This document shows positions 19,915 through 28,295 of a DNA stretch of 64,000 bases, one piece after another (position 1 is the stretch's first letter; the number at the start of each line of letters is the position of its first letter). This stretch comes from an uncultured Clostridia bacterium (GTDB taxonomy: Bacteria; Bacillota; Clostridia; Oscillospirales; Ruminococcaceae). The notes under the pieces are model-generated. The model saw nothing but the letters and a program-made list of their open reading frames with translations, searched no databases and was not told the DNA's origin. The DNA is taken from the NCBI GenBank assembly GCA_947625615.1, contig CANQPB010000005.1:1-64000 (forward strand), written 5' to 3'. The position numbers and the translations under genes are program-made.

Positions 19915-20210
19915 AAACCCGGAGCTATAAAAATAACCCGCCCCAAAGTTTTCTTTGAGACGGGTGCATGAATCACGATTCTACGCACTCGCGGTACCAC
20001 TCAAATTGCGGAAAGATTTCCGCCTCTCTTGGAATCCAACAATTCCTATGCGTTAACGCAGCAGTCACGGAAAACCCTAAAGCCAAAGCTCTCAGGTTTT
20101 CGGCTCGGAAGTGAGGGAATTTCGGTGCGCTTTCGCCGGTCTTTCACCAACCGCCGGCTCTCTTTGTCGGCACAGCCTGATTCTTCTTCGTCACAGCCTT
20201 TTAATTGTGC
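19915..20210 (-). promoter_or_regulatory. T-box leader, leucine type
   Basis: Read leftward, the leader contains the invariant T-box sequence TGGTACCGCG (19999-19990), which binds the tRNA acceptor end. It is followed by a terminator stem (19965-19936) with 13 paired positions and a U-rich tail. The upstream Stem I region ends in GAAATTCCCTCACTTCC. A CUC (leucine) triplet at 20115-20113 there is a plausible specifier. Uncharged tRNA-Leu would stabilise the antiterminator and switch on the whole leuA-to-DUF815 operon. The identification of the T-box is secure; the specifier assignment is inferred from position and pathway. Confidence 0.9.
19929..19965 (-). terminator. Conditional terminator of the T-box leader
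   Basis: In the leftward RNA, ACCCGUCUCAAAG pairs with CUUUGGGGCGGGU around an AAAA loop. Two G-U pairs are used, so the structure is favoured as RNA. It is followed by UUAUUUUUAU. Confidence 0.85.
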
Positions 20211-20215
20211 TTTAA

Positions 20216-20244
20216 ATTATACAGATTTGGCGCCGGTTTGTCAA
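20216..20244 (-). promoter_or_regulatory. Consensus promoter of the leu/ilv operon
   Basis: Read leftward, TTGACA (20244-20239) and TATAAT (20221-20216) are 17 bp apart. Transcription would start near 20209, at the 5' end of the T-box leader. Confidence 0.9.
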
Positions 20245-20368
20245 TCAGCGTTTTTCACGAGATTTTTCAAATACGCCTGCGTTTTTGCACATTTACGCCA
20301 AAGCGGGAGGCGTATTCGTTCCGCACACATTATCGGTAATATTCAGATATGCCGCCGCAGACGACACC

Positions 20369-20440
20369 TCGAAACTCTAACTTCTAATATCTGACTTCTA
20401 TCTTCTTGATGTGGCCGTTAGGCCACATCATGGGCCACAT
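20369..20440 (+). repeat. Heptad/hairpin intergenic repeat, copy 2
   Basis: After GAAACTC come four 7-bp units, TAACTTC, TAATATC, TGACTTC and TATCTTC. Then comes TTGATG and the hairpin GATGTGGCC-GTTA-GGCCACATC (20408-20429). A second GGCCACATC follows at once. The repeat ends seven bases before the -35 box of the next gene, between the divergent leu promoter and the AlkZ-related gene. Confidence 0.75.
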
Positions 20441-20446
20441 CTGCCC

Positions 20447-20475
20447 TTGCATTTTTCCTCGCGGCGTAGTATAAT
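20447..20475 (+). promoter_or_regulatory. SigA-type promoter of the AlkZ-related gene
   Basis: TTGCAT (20447-20452) and TATAAT (20470-20475) are 17 bp apart, about 30 bp before the start codon. Confidence 0.8.
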
Positions 20476-20505
20476 ATCCCTATCAACTTTAAAAGGAGCG
20501 CCGAC

Positions 20506-21171
20506 ATGACTATACGCTGCGCTGAGGACATGATCCTGCTCACCGAAAAATGGGGCTTTCTGCCCCTGTTCAGAAATAAAATCCCCGGCTTTTCCGTCGA
20601 GGAGCACACCCCCGCCGAGCTCTGGTTCACCGATATTGACGGCCCCTGGGAGTGGAAAGGCCCCTGCGCGCGCTCGCAAAGGTGCCTTTACGGAAAATTT
20701 TTCGGCGGCCGCGCGGGCTTTGTCAGCACCGAGTGGTTTGCGGATTTCGCCAACTACCGCCGCGACGGCTTCGATTTCGATTCCCGCTACGACTGCGGCA
20801 TGGCGAGCCATAAGGACATGAACATCTACGGCACCGTCGACAGATACGGCACGCTTCTCTCGAAAAAATTAAAGAGCCTTTGCGGCTTCACCAAGGCGGG
20901 CGGCGAAAAGGGCTTCGACGGCGCGATAACCCGGCTTCAGATGCAGACCTACATCTGCATAGCCGACTTTGAATACATGGTGGACAAATACGGCCGCCAA
21001 TACGGCTGGGGCGTGGCGAGATATTCCACCCCCGAAAATCTCTTCGGCTACGAATTCGCCACCTCGGCCTATTCCCGCGAGCCCAAGGATTCGATGCAAA
21101 AAATCGCGGATCACCTAAAAAAGGTTTTCCCCGACGTATCCGAGCGAAACATCATCGGCATAATAAAATAG
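20506..21171 (+). CDS. AlkZ-related protein (putative)
   Basis: The 221-residue cytoplasmic protein resembles, from memory of the pattern, proteins of Clostridia annotated as AlkZ-related. Landmarks are the opening GFLPLFRNKIPGFSVEEH, then LWFTDIDGPWEWKGP, YGKFFGGRAGFVS and a C-terminal YGWGVARYSTPE segment. True AlkZ is a winged-helix DNA glycosylase that removes interstrand crosslinks. This protein is shorter, and the glycosylase QxQ-type active site cannot be confirmed by eye. AAAAGGAG supports the start. The acetyltransferase gene follows after 12 bp. Confidence 0.55.
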   Translation: MTIRCAEDMILLTEKWGFLPLFRNKIPGFSVEEHTPAELWFTDIDGPWEWKGPCARSQRCLYGKFFGGRAGFVSTEWFADFANYRRDGFDFDSRYDCGMASHKDMNIYGTVDRYGTLLSKKLKSLCGFTKAGGEKGFDGAITRLQMQTYICIADFEYMVDKYGRQYGWGVARYSTPENLFGYEFATSAYSREPKDSMQKIADHLKKVFPDVSERNIIGIIK

Positions 21172-21183
21172 GAGTTGATATAA

Positions 21184-21999
21184 ATGACGACCCGGCTTTC
21201 GCAGATATTCAGCCACTGTCTCAGGGGCAGGGTCATAGTTGTCTGGGGGGAGCCCAACCGGCTCCTTAGGCGGATATTAAAGCCCTACGGCTACGCCTTC
21301 ACCGAAAACGTCGACCCCAAGCGCCATTACGTCGTCGCCGTCACCGAGGACGACCTCGCCGACTTTTTATTGGATCACGGCGATAAATTTAAAAATGTCG
21401 AGGATTACATTCTTGCCGACGACGTCGGGCAGGAGCTTCCCTTCGACTGGGAGCTTTACGGCGTGAAAATAGGCAGGCAGACATATTTCGGCGAGGGCGT
21501 TGTGAACGCCTGCAAAAACGGCTACGTCGAATCCATCGGCCGGTATACCTCTATAAATTCTACCGCTGTCATTCACTGCGACCACCATTCGAACATGGCC
21601 TTTGTTTCCGACGAGGTGACCGATTTCTTCTACGGCGAGAACAAGGCAAAATTCAAAAAGCTCTGCGCCCTCGACCCGAAGCACCCCTACGCCATAGGAA
21701 AGCCCCGCGTCACCATAGGCAGCGACGTCTGGATAGGCGCGCACAGCTTCATAAACTGCTCGAAAGTCGTCTCGATAGGCGACGGCGCTATAATCGGCGC
21801 GGGCGCCGTCGTCACCAAGGACGTTCCGCCCTACGCTATGGTGGTCGGGGTGCCGGCAAACGTGATAAAATACCGCTACCCGCCCGATCTTGTGCGCACC
21901 CTGATGAAAACGAAGTGGTGGGAATGGACACCCGAGGAGATAAACAAAAACGCCGACGCTCTTATGTGGCCGGATATCTTCGCCGAGCGCTTTCGCTGA
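21184..21999 (+). CDS. CatB-like hexapeptide-repeat O-acetyltransferase with an extra N-terminal domain
   Basis: Residues from about 110 onward form a left-handed beta-helix of hexapeptide repeats (for example [13 protein letters not shown] and [20 protein letters not shown]). A long loop holds the catalytic His region ([11 protein letters not shown]), as in CatB-type xenobiotic and polysaccharide acetyltransferases. The C-terminal [17 protein letters not shown] is characteristic of that group. The first 90-100 residues ([20 protein letters not shown] onward) are not part of it and may form a small nucleotide- or sugar-binding fold. The acceptor is unknown; surface glycan or antibiotic are both possible. 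Confidence 0.85.
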   Translation: MTTRLSQIFSHCLRGRVIVVWGEPNRLLRRILKPYGYAFTENVDPKRHYVVAVTEDDLADFLLDHGDKFKNVEDYILADDVGQELPFDWELYGVKIGRQTYFGEGVVNACKNGYVESIGRYTSINSTAVIHCDHHSNMAFVSDEVTDFFYGENKAKFKKLCALDPKHPYAIGKPRVTIGSDVWIGAHSFINCSKVVSIGDGAIIGAGAVVTKDVPPYAMVVGVPANVIKYRYPPDLVRTLMKTKWWEWTPEEINKNADALMWPDIFAERFR

Positions 22000-22024
22000 A
22001 CATTTTTGATTTTTGGAGGCTTCA

Positions 22025-22765
22025 ATGAAAAATTTACGCCCGATTCTTTTGGCGGCGCTCGCTTCTGCGCTGGCGCTTTGCCTTTCGTCCTGCAGGGTGG
22101 GCCCGCGTGAGGATTACCCCGCCGGCCCCGAAAATATCCCGCCCGACACGTTAAGCACCGAGGCCGAGATAACCGGGGCGGAGCCCGATGCTCCAGATGA
22201 AACATACGCTACCGAGCCGGTTCCGGTCTTACCGCCCGAAAACCTGCAGACCGCGCAAAACCCCGGCTGGAATGCCGAAGAAGAAACCGGCACCGAGCCC
22301 GTCGAAGCCGATGAAGACACCGTCCCGGCGGAGGACGATGCGGAGTCCGAGCCGGTGATTGCCGATTACGACGAGATCGAGCCGATCGACATGTGGGCGG
22401 AGATTTCCCTGAACGTGCGTTACGGGCCCTCCACCGACTACGAATCCCGCGGAACCATCGCCGAGGGGCAGAAGGTAACCGCAATAGGCGAGGCCGACGG
22501 CTGGTACGTCATAGAATTCCGCTCGCAGCCCGGCTTTGTCAGCGGAAGATATCTTTCGGAAAATCCTCCCGAAGAGGAAAACTCGGAAGACGAAACCGCC
22601 GAAGAGGAAACTCCCGAGGAGGAAACCGTTGAGGAGGAATCCTCCGAAGACGGGACGGCCGAAGACGGGATCGGCGAAGGGGAGATTGCTGAAGACGGGA
22701 CGGCCGAAGATGAAACCGCCGGGGGCGAGGCCTCGGCGCCCGACGATACTGAAAATCCCGAATAA
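22025..22765 (+). CDS. Lipoprotein with an SH3b domain and acidic repeats
   Basis: The N-terminus is a lipoprotein signal (positive MKNLR, hydrophobic stretch, LSSC lipobox at about residues 19-22). An acidic, Pro-rich linker leads to a bacterial SH3 (SH3_3) domain at about residues 123-177 (SLNVRYGPSTDYESRGTI, then GWYVIEF and GFVSGRYL). Such domains bind peptidoglycan or other wall ligands. The last 65 residues are low-complexity Glu/Asp/Thr repeats. GGAGG lies five bases before ATG 22025, so the in-frame extension to 22013 is excluded. It is 25 bp from the acetyltransferase gene and is probably co-transcribed with it. Confidence 0.85.
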   Translation: MKNLRPILLAALASALALCLSSCRVGPREDYPAGPENIPPDTLSTEAEITGAEPDAPDETYATEPVPVLPPENLQTAQNPGWNAEEETGTEPVEADEDTVPAEDDAESEPVIADYDEIEPIDMWAEISLNVRYGPSTDYESRGTIAEGQKVTAIGEADGWYVIEFRSQPGFVSGRYLSENPPEEENSEDETAEEETPEEETVEEESSEDGTAEDGIGEGEIAEDGTAEDETAGGEASAPDDTENPE

Positions 22766-22797
22766 ATATTCACCGGCGTCCTTTGCACGGCGTCGCT

Positions 22798-22836
22798 AAA
22801 AACCTCCGCCCGAAAAAAACCGAGCGGAGGTTTTAA
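22798..22836. terminator. Bidirectional terminator
   Basis: AAAACCTCCGC and GCGGAGGTTTT form an 11-bp stem with an A-rich loop between two convergent genes. It has A and T tracts on both sides and can serve the SH3b lipoprotein and the esterase alike. Confidence 0.85.
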
Positions 22837-22839
22837 ATG

Positions 22840-23721
22840 TTATTTTTTGAAGATCATTCTGAAAAGGTTGTAAAGGTGCGGGCTGACGCTCGTGTGATCG
22901 TGGCCGGTAGATTTCATCACATGCATGAGGTGCGGCTCGTCATGCTCGGTGAGAATGCGGTCATAGGTCATCGGGTTGCCGCCGACAACTCCGTCCGATT
23001 CCGAGCAGCTTATCATCAAAAGGAGCGGTTTTTCGTCCTCGAATTTCAGCTCGTCGTCCTTAAGGTTATAGGGCCAGCCGGTGCTCTCGACAAGTCCCGG
23101 GGCGGGGCAGCATGCGGCGATATATCCGAACAGCTCGGGGTGGCTCACGCCGATGAACAAGGATTCGCGCCCGCCCATCGAAAATCCGGTGATGGCGGTC
23201 TTTTCGCGGTCGGTCGAGACGGAGAAATTCTCCTCTATAAAGGGCTTGAGGTCGGTCATAAAGTCGTTGATGAAGTTGTCGTAGGCAAGGGTGTTCTGGG
23301 TGTCCATGCCGGTGCAGTAGGCGAGATCTTTCGAGCAGAAGATGTAAGGGCAGACTACTATCATCTCCTCGGCCTCGCCGTCGGCGACAAGGTTTGTAAG
23401 CATAGTCGGAATGTGAACGATATCCCTCGCCATCCAGTCCTCGCTGTCCCAATATCCGTGGAGGATATAAAGAACGGGGTATTCCTTGGTTTCGTCATAG
23501 TCGAGCGGCAGCAGTACGTTTACGTTGGTGTTCCGCTCGGCGGTTGAGGAATAGTAGGTGTGCTTTTCAAATTTAGGGTATTCCACGCCCTCGCGGGCCT
23601 CGTAGATCTCCTCTGGCGGGAGCTCGGTCATAAGTTTTTCTGCCTTTTTCATATAGCTGCCTCCTGTACAGCCGCCCAGCATCATTGCGGCGGAAATTAT
23701 GAATGCCAAAGTTTTTTTCAC
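22840..23721 (-). CDS. CE1-like esterase lipoprotein
   Basis: This is an alpha/beta-hydrolase of the esterase D / carbohydrate esterase 1 type (feruloyl or acetyl-xylan esterases). The signal peptide VKKTLAFIISAAMMLGGC ends in a lipobox Cys, so the enzyme is surface-anchored. YPVLYILHGYWDSEDW is the oxyanion region, GFSMGG carries the nucleophilic Ser, and the catalytic His is probably in STGHDHTSV. GTG at 23721 is preferred: the promoter at 23754-23782 would place the RNA start inside the longer frame to 23763. Substrate specificity is not readable from sequence. Confidence 0.82.
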   Translation of the reverse strand: MKKTLAFIISAAMMLGGCTGGSYMKKAEKLMTELPPEEIYEAREGVEYPKFEKHTYYSSTAERNTNVNVLLPLDYDETKEYPVLYILHGYWDSEDWMARDIVHIPTMLTNLVADGEAEEMIVVCPYIFCSKDLAYCTGMDTQNTLAYDNFINDFMTDLKPFIEENFSVSTDREKTAITGFSMGGRESLFIGVSHPELFGYIAACCPAPGLVESTGWPYNLKDDELKFEDEKPLLLMISCSESDGVVGGNPMTYDRILTEHDEPHLMHVMKSTGHDHTSVSPHLYNLFRMIFKK

Positions 23722-23753
23722 GTTAAGCACCGACCCTTCGAATGTTATTATAT

Positions 23754-23782
23754 ATGATAACATTTTAATTTCTTAATGTCAA
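23754..23782 (-). promoter_or_regulatory. SigA-type promoter of the esterase gene
   Basis: Read leftward, TTGACA (23782-23777) and TATCAT (23759-23754) are 17 bp apart, about 30 bp before the GTG start. Confidence 0.75.
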
Positions 23783-23870
23783 TATGAAAATTTTAAAGCG
23801 AATGTTCAGATGCAGAAAATGGCAGGTCATGGCTTTTTTAGAGGGTGGAACCCGTTATTGCGGCGGCTCT

Positions 23871-24173
23871 TTTTGTTTGCCTCGCTTACGCTCGGCAAAG
23901 CGGGGACAATCCCCTGCGGGGTTTTTCCCGCACCCTTTTCCGTGCTGCGAGGCGCCTCGGGCGCCTCGCCGGGGAGACCCCCGGCGAGGGTCTCCCCGCG
24001 AAAAAACTGTCAACCGGACAGTTTTTTCTCCCCGTCCTGCGCTTCGCTTCGCATTACCCGGAGCGCGCCTGTTCGGCTCGCTCCGGGGAGATTTCGCGCT
24101 CTGCGGAGTGCGACAAGGGGCACCGCCCCTCGACCCCGCGGCCTTTTGAAAAAGGCCGGCGAAAACTTTTATC
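23871..24173 (-). repeat. Compound hairpin repeat, family 1, copy B
   Basis: This is copy B on the opposite strand. Read leftward it starts with ATAAAAGTTTTCGCCGGCC and keeps the stem order of copy A. Stems with positions are 24000-24028 (GAAAAAACTGTC paired with GACAGTTTTTTC), 23971-23997 (GGGGAGACCC paired with GGGTCTCCCC) and 23947-23969 (GCGAGGCGCC paired with GGCGCCTCGC). It ends with the TTGTCCCCGCTTTGCCGAGC module also found at the end of copy A. It follows the terminator of the gene ending at 24228, in the same orientation as that gene. It accounts for most of the 500-bp gap. Confidence 0.85.
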
Positions 24174-24177
24174 ATTT

Positions 24178-24218
24178 GGCGCAAAAAACACCGCCGCATT
24201 TTCGGCGGCGGCGTTTAA
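24178..24218 (-). terminator. Terminator of the 25747-24228 sigma/partner operon
   Basis: Read leftward, a GCCGCC-rich arm and GCGGCGGTG form a GC stem around GAAAAT, followed by TTTTTTG. It lies about ten bases after the stop codon and just before repeat copy B. Confidence 0.75.
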
Positions 24219-24227
24219 AATATCTTT

Positions 24228-25256
24228 TTAGCCGATAACCTCCGCGCTGAAGCTCTCCACCTCAAGCGGATATTCCGAGTAAAGATTCGCAAGCGTGAAG
24301 CGGTATTCGCCGCTCAACTTGAGCGGATATTCCAAAACCGTCTCATACTCGTCGAGCGTAATGTGCTGAGGATAGAACCAGCCGTCGCCGGGGCGGTATG
24401 CCGGGCCCTCGGTCTCGCCGGCGGGGTCGGAGGGATTGAGGTAGTAGCCGAGATATACGCTTGAGCCGAGCGCCTCCTCGGGTACGTTTTTGAACTTTAC
24501 CGTGAATCTCACCCTGTCGCCCTTTTTATAGGTTGCGGTGTTCTCGCCTATGGCGACTGTCTCACCTGGCTCTACGGTGAAGTTTTCGGCGCCGTTTTCA
24601 ATCACTCTGACGTCTCCTTCGGGAGTAACAATCATTCCCGTGGGGGTGTAGTCAAGATTTATATGCGTGTCGCCGGTAAGCGGGTAGATGTAGTAGTTAA
24701 AGCCGCAGCCCTCCGAATCGAGCATGACGAATTTGTTTTCGTCCTCCCTTGTCAGGGTGAATTCCGACCAGGGCCCCGCCATGTTTATGCTTCCGCCGAT
24801 CTCAAGCCTGTAGTCGCCGATGTTCTCGATCTCGTTGCCGTCTTTGTCGGTGAAGACGAACGGGCTCGTCTCAAGCTTTTGAAGCTCTTCAAATACGGTC
24901 ATGATCTCCGCCTCGGGATCGCCTAAGTTGTCGGCGGGCATATAAACCATGTTTTTCATTCCCTGGGGGCGGTAGCTTGCCGGGTCGAAAACCGACTGCT
25001 CTATTGCGACTGCATTGCCGTCCTCGTTGAACTCCACCTCAGCCGATTCTCCCCAGATGCCCTCCCTTAAAAACGGCCAGCCGGCCGCGCAAAGAAGCGC
25101 CGCGCAGAGAACCGCCACGAGGGGTATGAGTACCTTTTTGTTAATTTTTTTATTCATGTCAACACTCCTTGTCGTCATGATACCCTTTTCCGCCCTTTCG
25201 TGAAGGCAGGGGGGTATCTCAAGATCTTCAAATATTCTGCGTATATTGCCGTTCAT
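24228..25256 (-). CDS. Membrane partner of an ECF sigma factor (putative anti-sigma factor)
   Basis: The 342-residue protein has about 35 cytoplasmic residues, one transmembrane helix at about 41-60 (VLIPLVAVLCAALLCAAGW) and an external domain of about 270 residues rich in beta strands. Its start overlaps the stop of the sigma-factor gene (ATGA), with AGGAGG eight bases upstream. This layout is the usual one for a membrane anti-sigma factor that holds its sigma factor until an envelope signal arrives. The cytoplasmic part contains a PPCLHERAEKGI segment but no clear zinc-binding HxxxCxxC motif. The external domain was not recognised. Confidence 0.75.
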   Translation of the reverse strand: MNGNIRRIFEDLEIPPCLHERAEKGIMTTRSVDMNKKINKKVLIPLVAVLCAALLCAAGWPFLREGIWGESAEVEFNEDGNAVAIEQSVFDPASYRPQGMKNMVYMPADNLGDPEAEIMTVFEELQKLETSPFVFTDKDGNEIENIGDYRLEIGGSINMAGPWSEFTLTREDENKFVMLDSEGCGFNYYIYPLTGDTHINLDYTPTGMIVTPEGDVRVIENGAENFTVEPGETVAIGENTATYKKGDRVRFTVKFKNVPEEALGSSVYLGYYLNPSDPAGETEGPAYRPGDGWFYPQHITLDEYETVLEYPLKLSGEYRFTLANLYSEYPLEVESFSAEVIG

Positions 25257-25747
25257 TCAGAATACCTCCTACGAAGTTTTTCTATCGCACGGTAACAGAA
25301 CGTCTTGGCCGTGCCGGGCGGAACGCCGAGTATTTTTGCGATTTCTTTGAATCCGCAGCCGAGTGCATGTCTTAAAACCACGGCCGAGCGCTCCTCAGGC
25401 GTAAGTCCGTCAAGAAGCTCGTTTAATGTCAGCCTGTCGAGCACCCTGTTTTCAACGTCCTCCGAGGGTTCCTCGGGCTCCGAAAGCTCTTCAAGGCCGA
25501 CGTCGGGCCGCCTGCTTTTAAGAATGTCCTTGGCGCAGTTTATCGTGACCCTTATGGCCCATGTCCGAAAATATTCCTGTTCGCGCAGCTTTTTAAAGCT
25601 CCGGCAGCAGCGCCACGCCGCCTCCTGAACGCAGTCGAGGGCGTCCTCGCGGTTGCCGAGATAGATAAACGCCATGCGGTAAAGGTCTTTTTCCACCGGC
25701 TCGAACAGCTCGGCAAAGCGCTCCCTATAATCGGATCTTTCGGACAC
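25253..25747 (-). CDS. ECF-type RNA polymerase sigma factor (module 1)
   Basis: The 164-residue protein has the two sigma domains of ECF factors. Region 2 includes YLGNREDALDCVQEAAWRCC and the DNA-melting segment EYFRTWAIRVTINCAKDILK. Region 4 includes LTPEERSAVVLRHALGCG and the helix-turn-helix EIAKILGVPPGTAKTF. GTG at 25747 is preferred because GAGGTGA lies five bases upstream; the GTG at 25756 is inside that site. It is coupled to the membrane partner downstream. A 12-bp palindrome (TGTAAGCTTACA, 25765-25776) sits just before the ribosome binding site. Confidence 0.9.
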   Translation of the reverse strand: MSERSDYRERFAELFEPVEKDLYRMAFIYLGNREDALDCVQEAAWRCCRSFKKLREQEYFRTWAIRVTINCAKDILKSRRPDVGLEELSEPEEPSEDVENRVLDRLTLNELLDGLTPEERSAVVLRHALGCGFKEIAKILGVPPGTAKTFCYRAIEKLRRRYSE

Positions 25748-25764
25748 TTGGGTCACCTCTTTTT

Positions 25765-25776
25765 TGTAAGCTTACA
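25765..25776. promoter_or_regulatory. 12-bp palindrome upstream of ECF module 1
   Basis: TGTAAGCTTACA is a perfect palindrome in the leader of the sigma-factor gene. It could be an operator or a small RNA hairpin. No binding protein can be named. Confidence 0.35.
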
Positions 25777-25851
25777 TATATTAGACTGCGAAATTTTCAA
25801 AATCGCCTTAAAACCGAAAAATTTTTTCTCGGGCGGATTCAATTTTTGCAA

Positions 25852-25880
25852 TTGACATATTCTCGTGAAAATGGTATGAT
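25852..25880 (+). promoter_or_regulatory. SigA-type promoter of the SGNH lipoprotein gene
   Basis: TTGACA (25852-25857) and TATGAT (25875-25880) are 17 bp apart, 35 bp before the ATG. Confidence 0.85.
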
Positions 25881-25915
25881 ATCGTTGACAAAATAAAATA
25901 TCGGGAGGTATAATC

Positions 25916-27172
25916 ATGATCAAAAAAATTCTTTCCCTTGCTTTCGGATTTTCCCTCTGCCTCGGCTGCTGCTCCTGCCAAACCGGCAAGAAGCCCGCAA
26001 AGCTCGCCGAGCCCGAGCCCTCCGACGGCTGGAGCTGCATCTTTGCGGTCTCAACTCAGCCCTCTCAGCTCGACATGCTTCCTAAAAACCCGCATCTTTC
26101 CGATTCCACCTGCCGCCATCAGTTTCAGACGTCGATGTCCGGCTCGAAGATCCGCCTGACGTTTTCTAACGAGCATTCCGACACCCTAAATCCCCCCGAC
26201 AAGCCCCTGACCATAGAATCGGTGCACGTCGCGAAGCTTTTAAAGCCCGGCGAGCCGAATATCGACCTCGATACCGACACCGTTGTCACCTTCGGCGGCT
26301 CCGAGAGCGTGACGATACCCGCGGGGGAAACAGTCACCTCCGACGAGATAGATTTTTCCTACTCGGCCCTTGAATTCATAGCCGTCTCGACGAAATTCGG
26401 CACCGTTCCCGCCTATCCAACCGTCCACCAGGAGGGCGACTGCGGAAGCTGGGTGGCCGAGGGCAACCATGTGAGCGAAAACTTCAGCCCGTCCGAATAT
26501 ATGTGGAGCTACTTCTCCTTCTGCCGCGCCGACGGATATAACGAGGGCTCGCAGGCGCTCGTCTGCTTCGGCGATTCCATAACCGACGGCTCTATCTCCA
26601 CCTGGAACGGCTTCGACGCCTGGCCGGATATCCTTGCCAACGAGCTGCAAGCCGATCCCGCCACGTCTTATATTTCGGTCGTCAATTCGGGAATAGGCGG
26701 CAACGCAATCTGGGGCGGCTCGGGGATCCCCGCAAAGGACAGATTCGAGCGGGACGCCCTTGACATTCCCGGCGTGAGAACGGTCATAATCCTCATCGGC
26801 ACGAACGACATTCCCGGCGCGCAGACCGACACTTCGGAGGACATGATAAAAGAATACAAGGCGATGATAGACGCCTGCCACAAGCGCGGGATAAAGATCT
26901 TCGCCGGAACGATAACCCCCTTCGGCACAAACGAATGGTGGAAGTCAGACCTTCACGAGGGCATTCGCTCGAAGGTGAACGAGTGGCTGATGAGCCCCGA
27001 CAGCGGCTTCGACGGCTGTGTCGATTTCGCCTCGGCGGTCTGCGATCCGTCCGATCCGACAATACTCAAATCCGAGAACGATTCTGGCGACGGCCTCCAC
27101 CCGAGCGCCGCCGGCCACCGTCTTATGGGCGAAGCGGCCGCAAAGGTCATAAAAGAGGCGCTCGGGCAGTGA
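25916..27172 (+). CDS. SGNH/GDSL hydrolase lipoprotein
   Basis: A lipoprotein signal (MIKKILSLAFGFSLCLGCCSC) is followed by an N-terminal beta domain of about 150 residues and an SGNH hydrolase domain. Block I is VCFGDSITDG with the Ser nucleophile, block II is NSGIGGNAIWGG, block III is ILIGTNDIPG, and block V is DGLHPSAAGH with the Asp/His pair. Two-domain proteins of this kind in gut Clostridia are often carbohydrate esterases (CE2/CE3-like). Here, deacetylation of plant polysaccharide is the likeliest but unproven role. GGGAGG precedes the ATG. It is divergent from ECF module 1. Confidence 0.88.
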   Translation: MIKKILSLAFGFSLCLGCCSCQTGKKPAKLAEPEPSDGWSCIFAVSTQPSQLDMLPKNPHLSDSTCRHQFQTSMSGSKIRLTFSNEHSDTLNPPDKPLTIESVHVAKLLKPGEPNIDLDTDTVVTFGGSESVTIPAGETVTSDEIDFSYSALEFIAVSTKFGTVPAYPTVHQEGDCGSWVAEGNHVSENFSPSEYMWSYFSFCRADGYNEGSQALVCFGDSITDGSISTWNGFDAWPDILANELQADPATSYISVVNSGIGGNAIWGGSGIPAKDRFERDALDIPGVRTVIILIGTNDIPGAQTDTSEDMIKEYKAMIDACHKRGIKIFAGTITPFGTNEWWKSDLHEGIRSKVNEWLMSPDSGFDGCVDFASAVCDPSDPTILKSENDSGDGLHPSAAGHRLMGEAAAKVIKEALGQ

Positions 27173-27230
27173 TCCCGCCCGATGAGATGATACCATAAAA
27201 CCGATTCCGTATCAACTCCGTCAGATATTC

Positions 27231-27258
27231 AAAGCCCGTCTTTTTGGCGGGCTTTTTT
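27231..27258 (+). terminator. Terminator after the SGNH hydrolase gene
   Basis: AAAGCCCG and CGGGCTTT form a stem around a T-rich loop, followed by TTTT. Confidence 0.85.
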
Positions 27259-27354
27259 GCGGCAAAATGCCGGAAATTTTCCGGATATTCTCAAAATTGC
27301 CACGCCGCGGCCGCAAAATGCGGACTTTTTGCAAAAATATTCTTAAAAATTCTA

Positions 27355-27382
27355 TTGAAAAATTCTGGCGCTATGCTATAAT
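27355..27382 (+). promoter_or_regulatory. Promoter of the four-gene sugar cluster
   Basis: TTGAAA (27355-27360) and TATAAT (27377-27382) are 16 bp apart. The transcript would cover the four genes from 27429 to 31397. Confidence 0.7.
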
Positions 27383-27428
27383 AATCGAAATGTAATATAA
27401 TTTTTCTGAGATATACGGAGGTTATCAT

Positions 27429-28295
27429 ATGTCAGACAGAAAACCGATGCTTTTCGCCTTTGCCGACGAGGCGGGCGGCGAGCTTTCAAAACAGATTGCG
27501 GCCATGAAGCGAAACGGCCTCATGGGGGTCGAGCTCAGGGGCACCGAATACGGCAACGTGTCGGATCTTAGGCCCGAGCAGGCAAAGGATATAAATTCCC
27601 GCCTTCAGGCCGAGGGGCTTCGGGTGTGGTCTTTAGGCTCCCCGCTCGGCAAGACGAATATTACGGAGCCGTTCGGCCCGGTGCTCGAAAAGCTCAAAAG
27701 AACCCTTGAGACCGCCGAAATACTCGGCGCGCAGAACATAAGGATATTCTCCTTTTACCTGCCAAGAGGGGAGCAGCCGGAGAAATACCGCTCCGAGGTT
27801 ATAGACCGCCTCGGCAAAATGGCGGAAATCGCCGACGCGCTTCACACCGGGGTAACCCTATGCCACGAGAACGAAAAGGGAATATACGGCGACAGCGCCG
27901 AGCGCTGCCTCGACATCTTAAAGAGCACCGGCGTTTTCGGCATATTCGATCCCGCAAACTTCGTCCAGTGCTCGGTGGATACCGCGGCCGCCTGGGATAT
28001 GTTAAAGGACAGGACGAGATATCTGCACATAAAGGACGCCCTTTCTGACGGCCGAGTGGTGCCGGCGGGCTGCGGCGTGGGAAATCTCACAAAAATAGTA
28101 AAGGAATTTATTTCCATGGGCGGCCGTGCGATGACCGTAGAGCCGCACCTTAAGGTGTTCGACGGGCTTGCGGGGCTCGAGCGCGAGGGCGAGCGCTCCC
28201 AGGTGGGGGAGGTATATACATACCCCAGCGCCGACGCCGCCTTTGACGCCGCCTGCGACGCGATAAAAGAGGTAATAGAGGTGATATCTGCATGA
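27429..28295 (+). CDS. Sugar phosphate isomerase/epimerase family TIM barrel (first)
   Basis: This 288-residue AP-endonuclease-2/xylose-isomerase-like barrel has metal ligands visible in order in LCHENEKGIYGD, FGIFDPANFVQCS, YLHIKDALSDG and MTVEPHLKVFDG. The family isomerises or epimerises keto sugars and inosose-type compounds with a divalent metal. No signal peptide is present. It is the first gene of the cluster and overlaps the next gene by 4 bp (ATGA). The pairing with Gfo/Idh/MocA oxidoreductases suggests oxidation of a sugar to a keto form followed by isomerisation or bond cleavage. The substrate is unknown. Confidence 0.85.
   Translation: MSDRKPMLFAFADEAGGELSKQIAAMKRNGLMGVELRGTEYGNVSDLRPEQAKDINSRLQAEGLRVWSLGSPLGKTNITEPFGPVLEKLKRTLETAEILGAQNIRIFSFYLPRGEQPEKYRSEVIDRLGKMAEIADALHTGVTLCHENEKGIYGDSAERCLDILKSTGVFGIFDPANFVQCSVDTAAAWDMLKDRTRYLHIKDALSDGRVVPAGCGVGNLTKIVKEFISMGGRAMTVEPHLKVFDGLAGLEREGERSQVGEVYTYPSADAAFDAACDAIKEVIEVISA

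Noticed and set aside
23784-24149. Rightward 121- and 142-codon frames in repeat copy B
   Set aside because: They run through the hairpins on the strand opposite to the element's orientation and lack any ribosome binding site.
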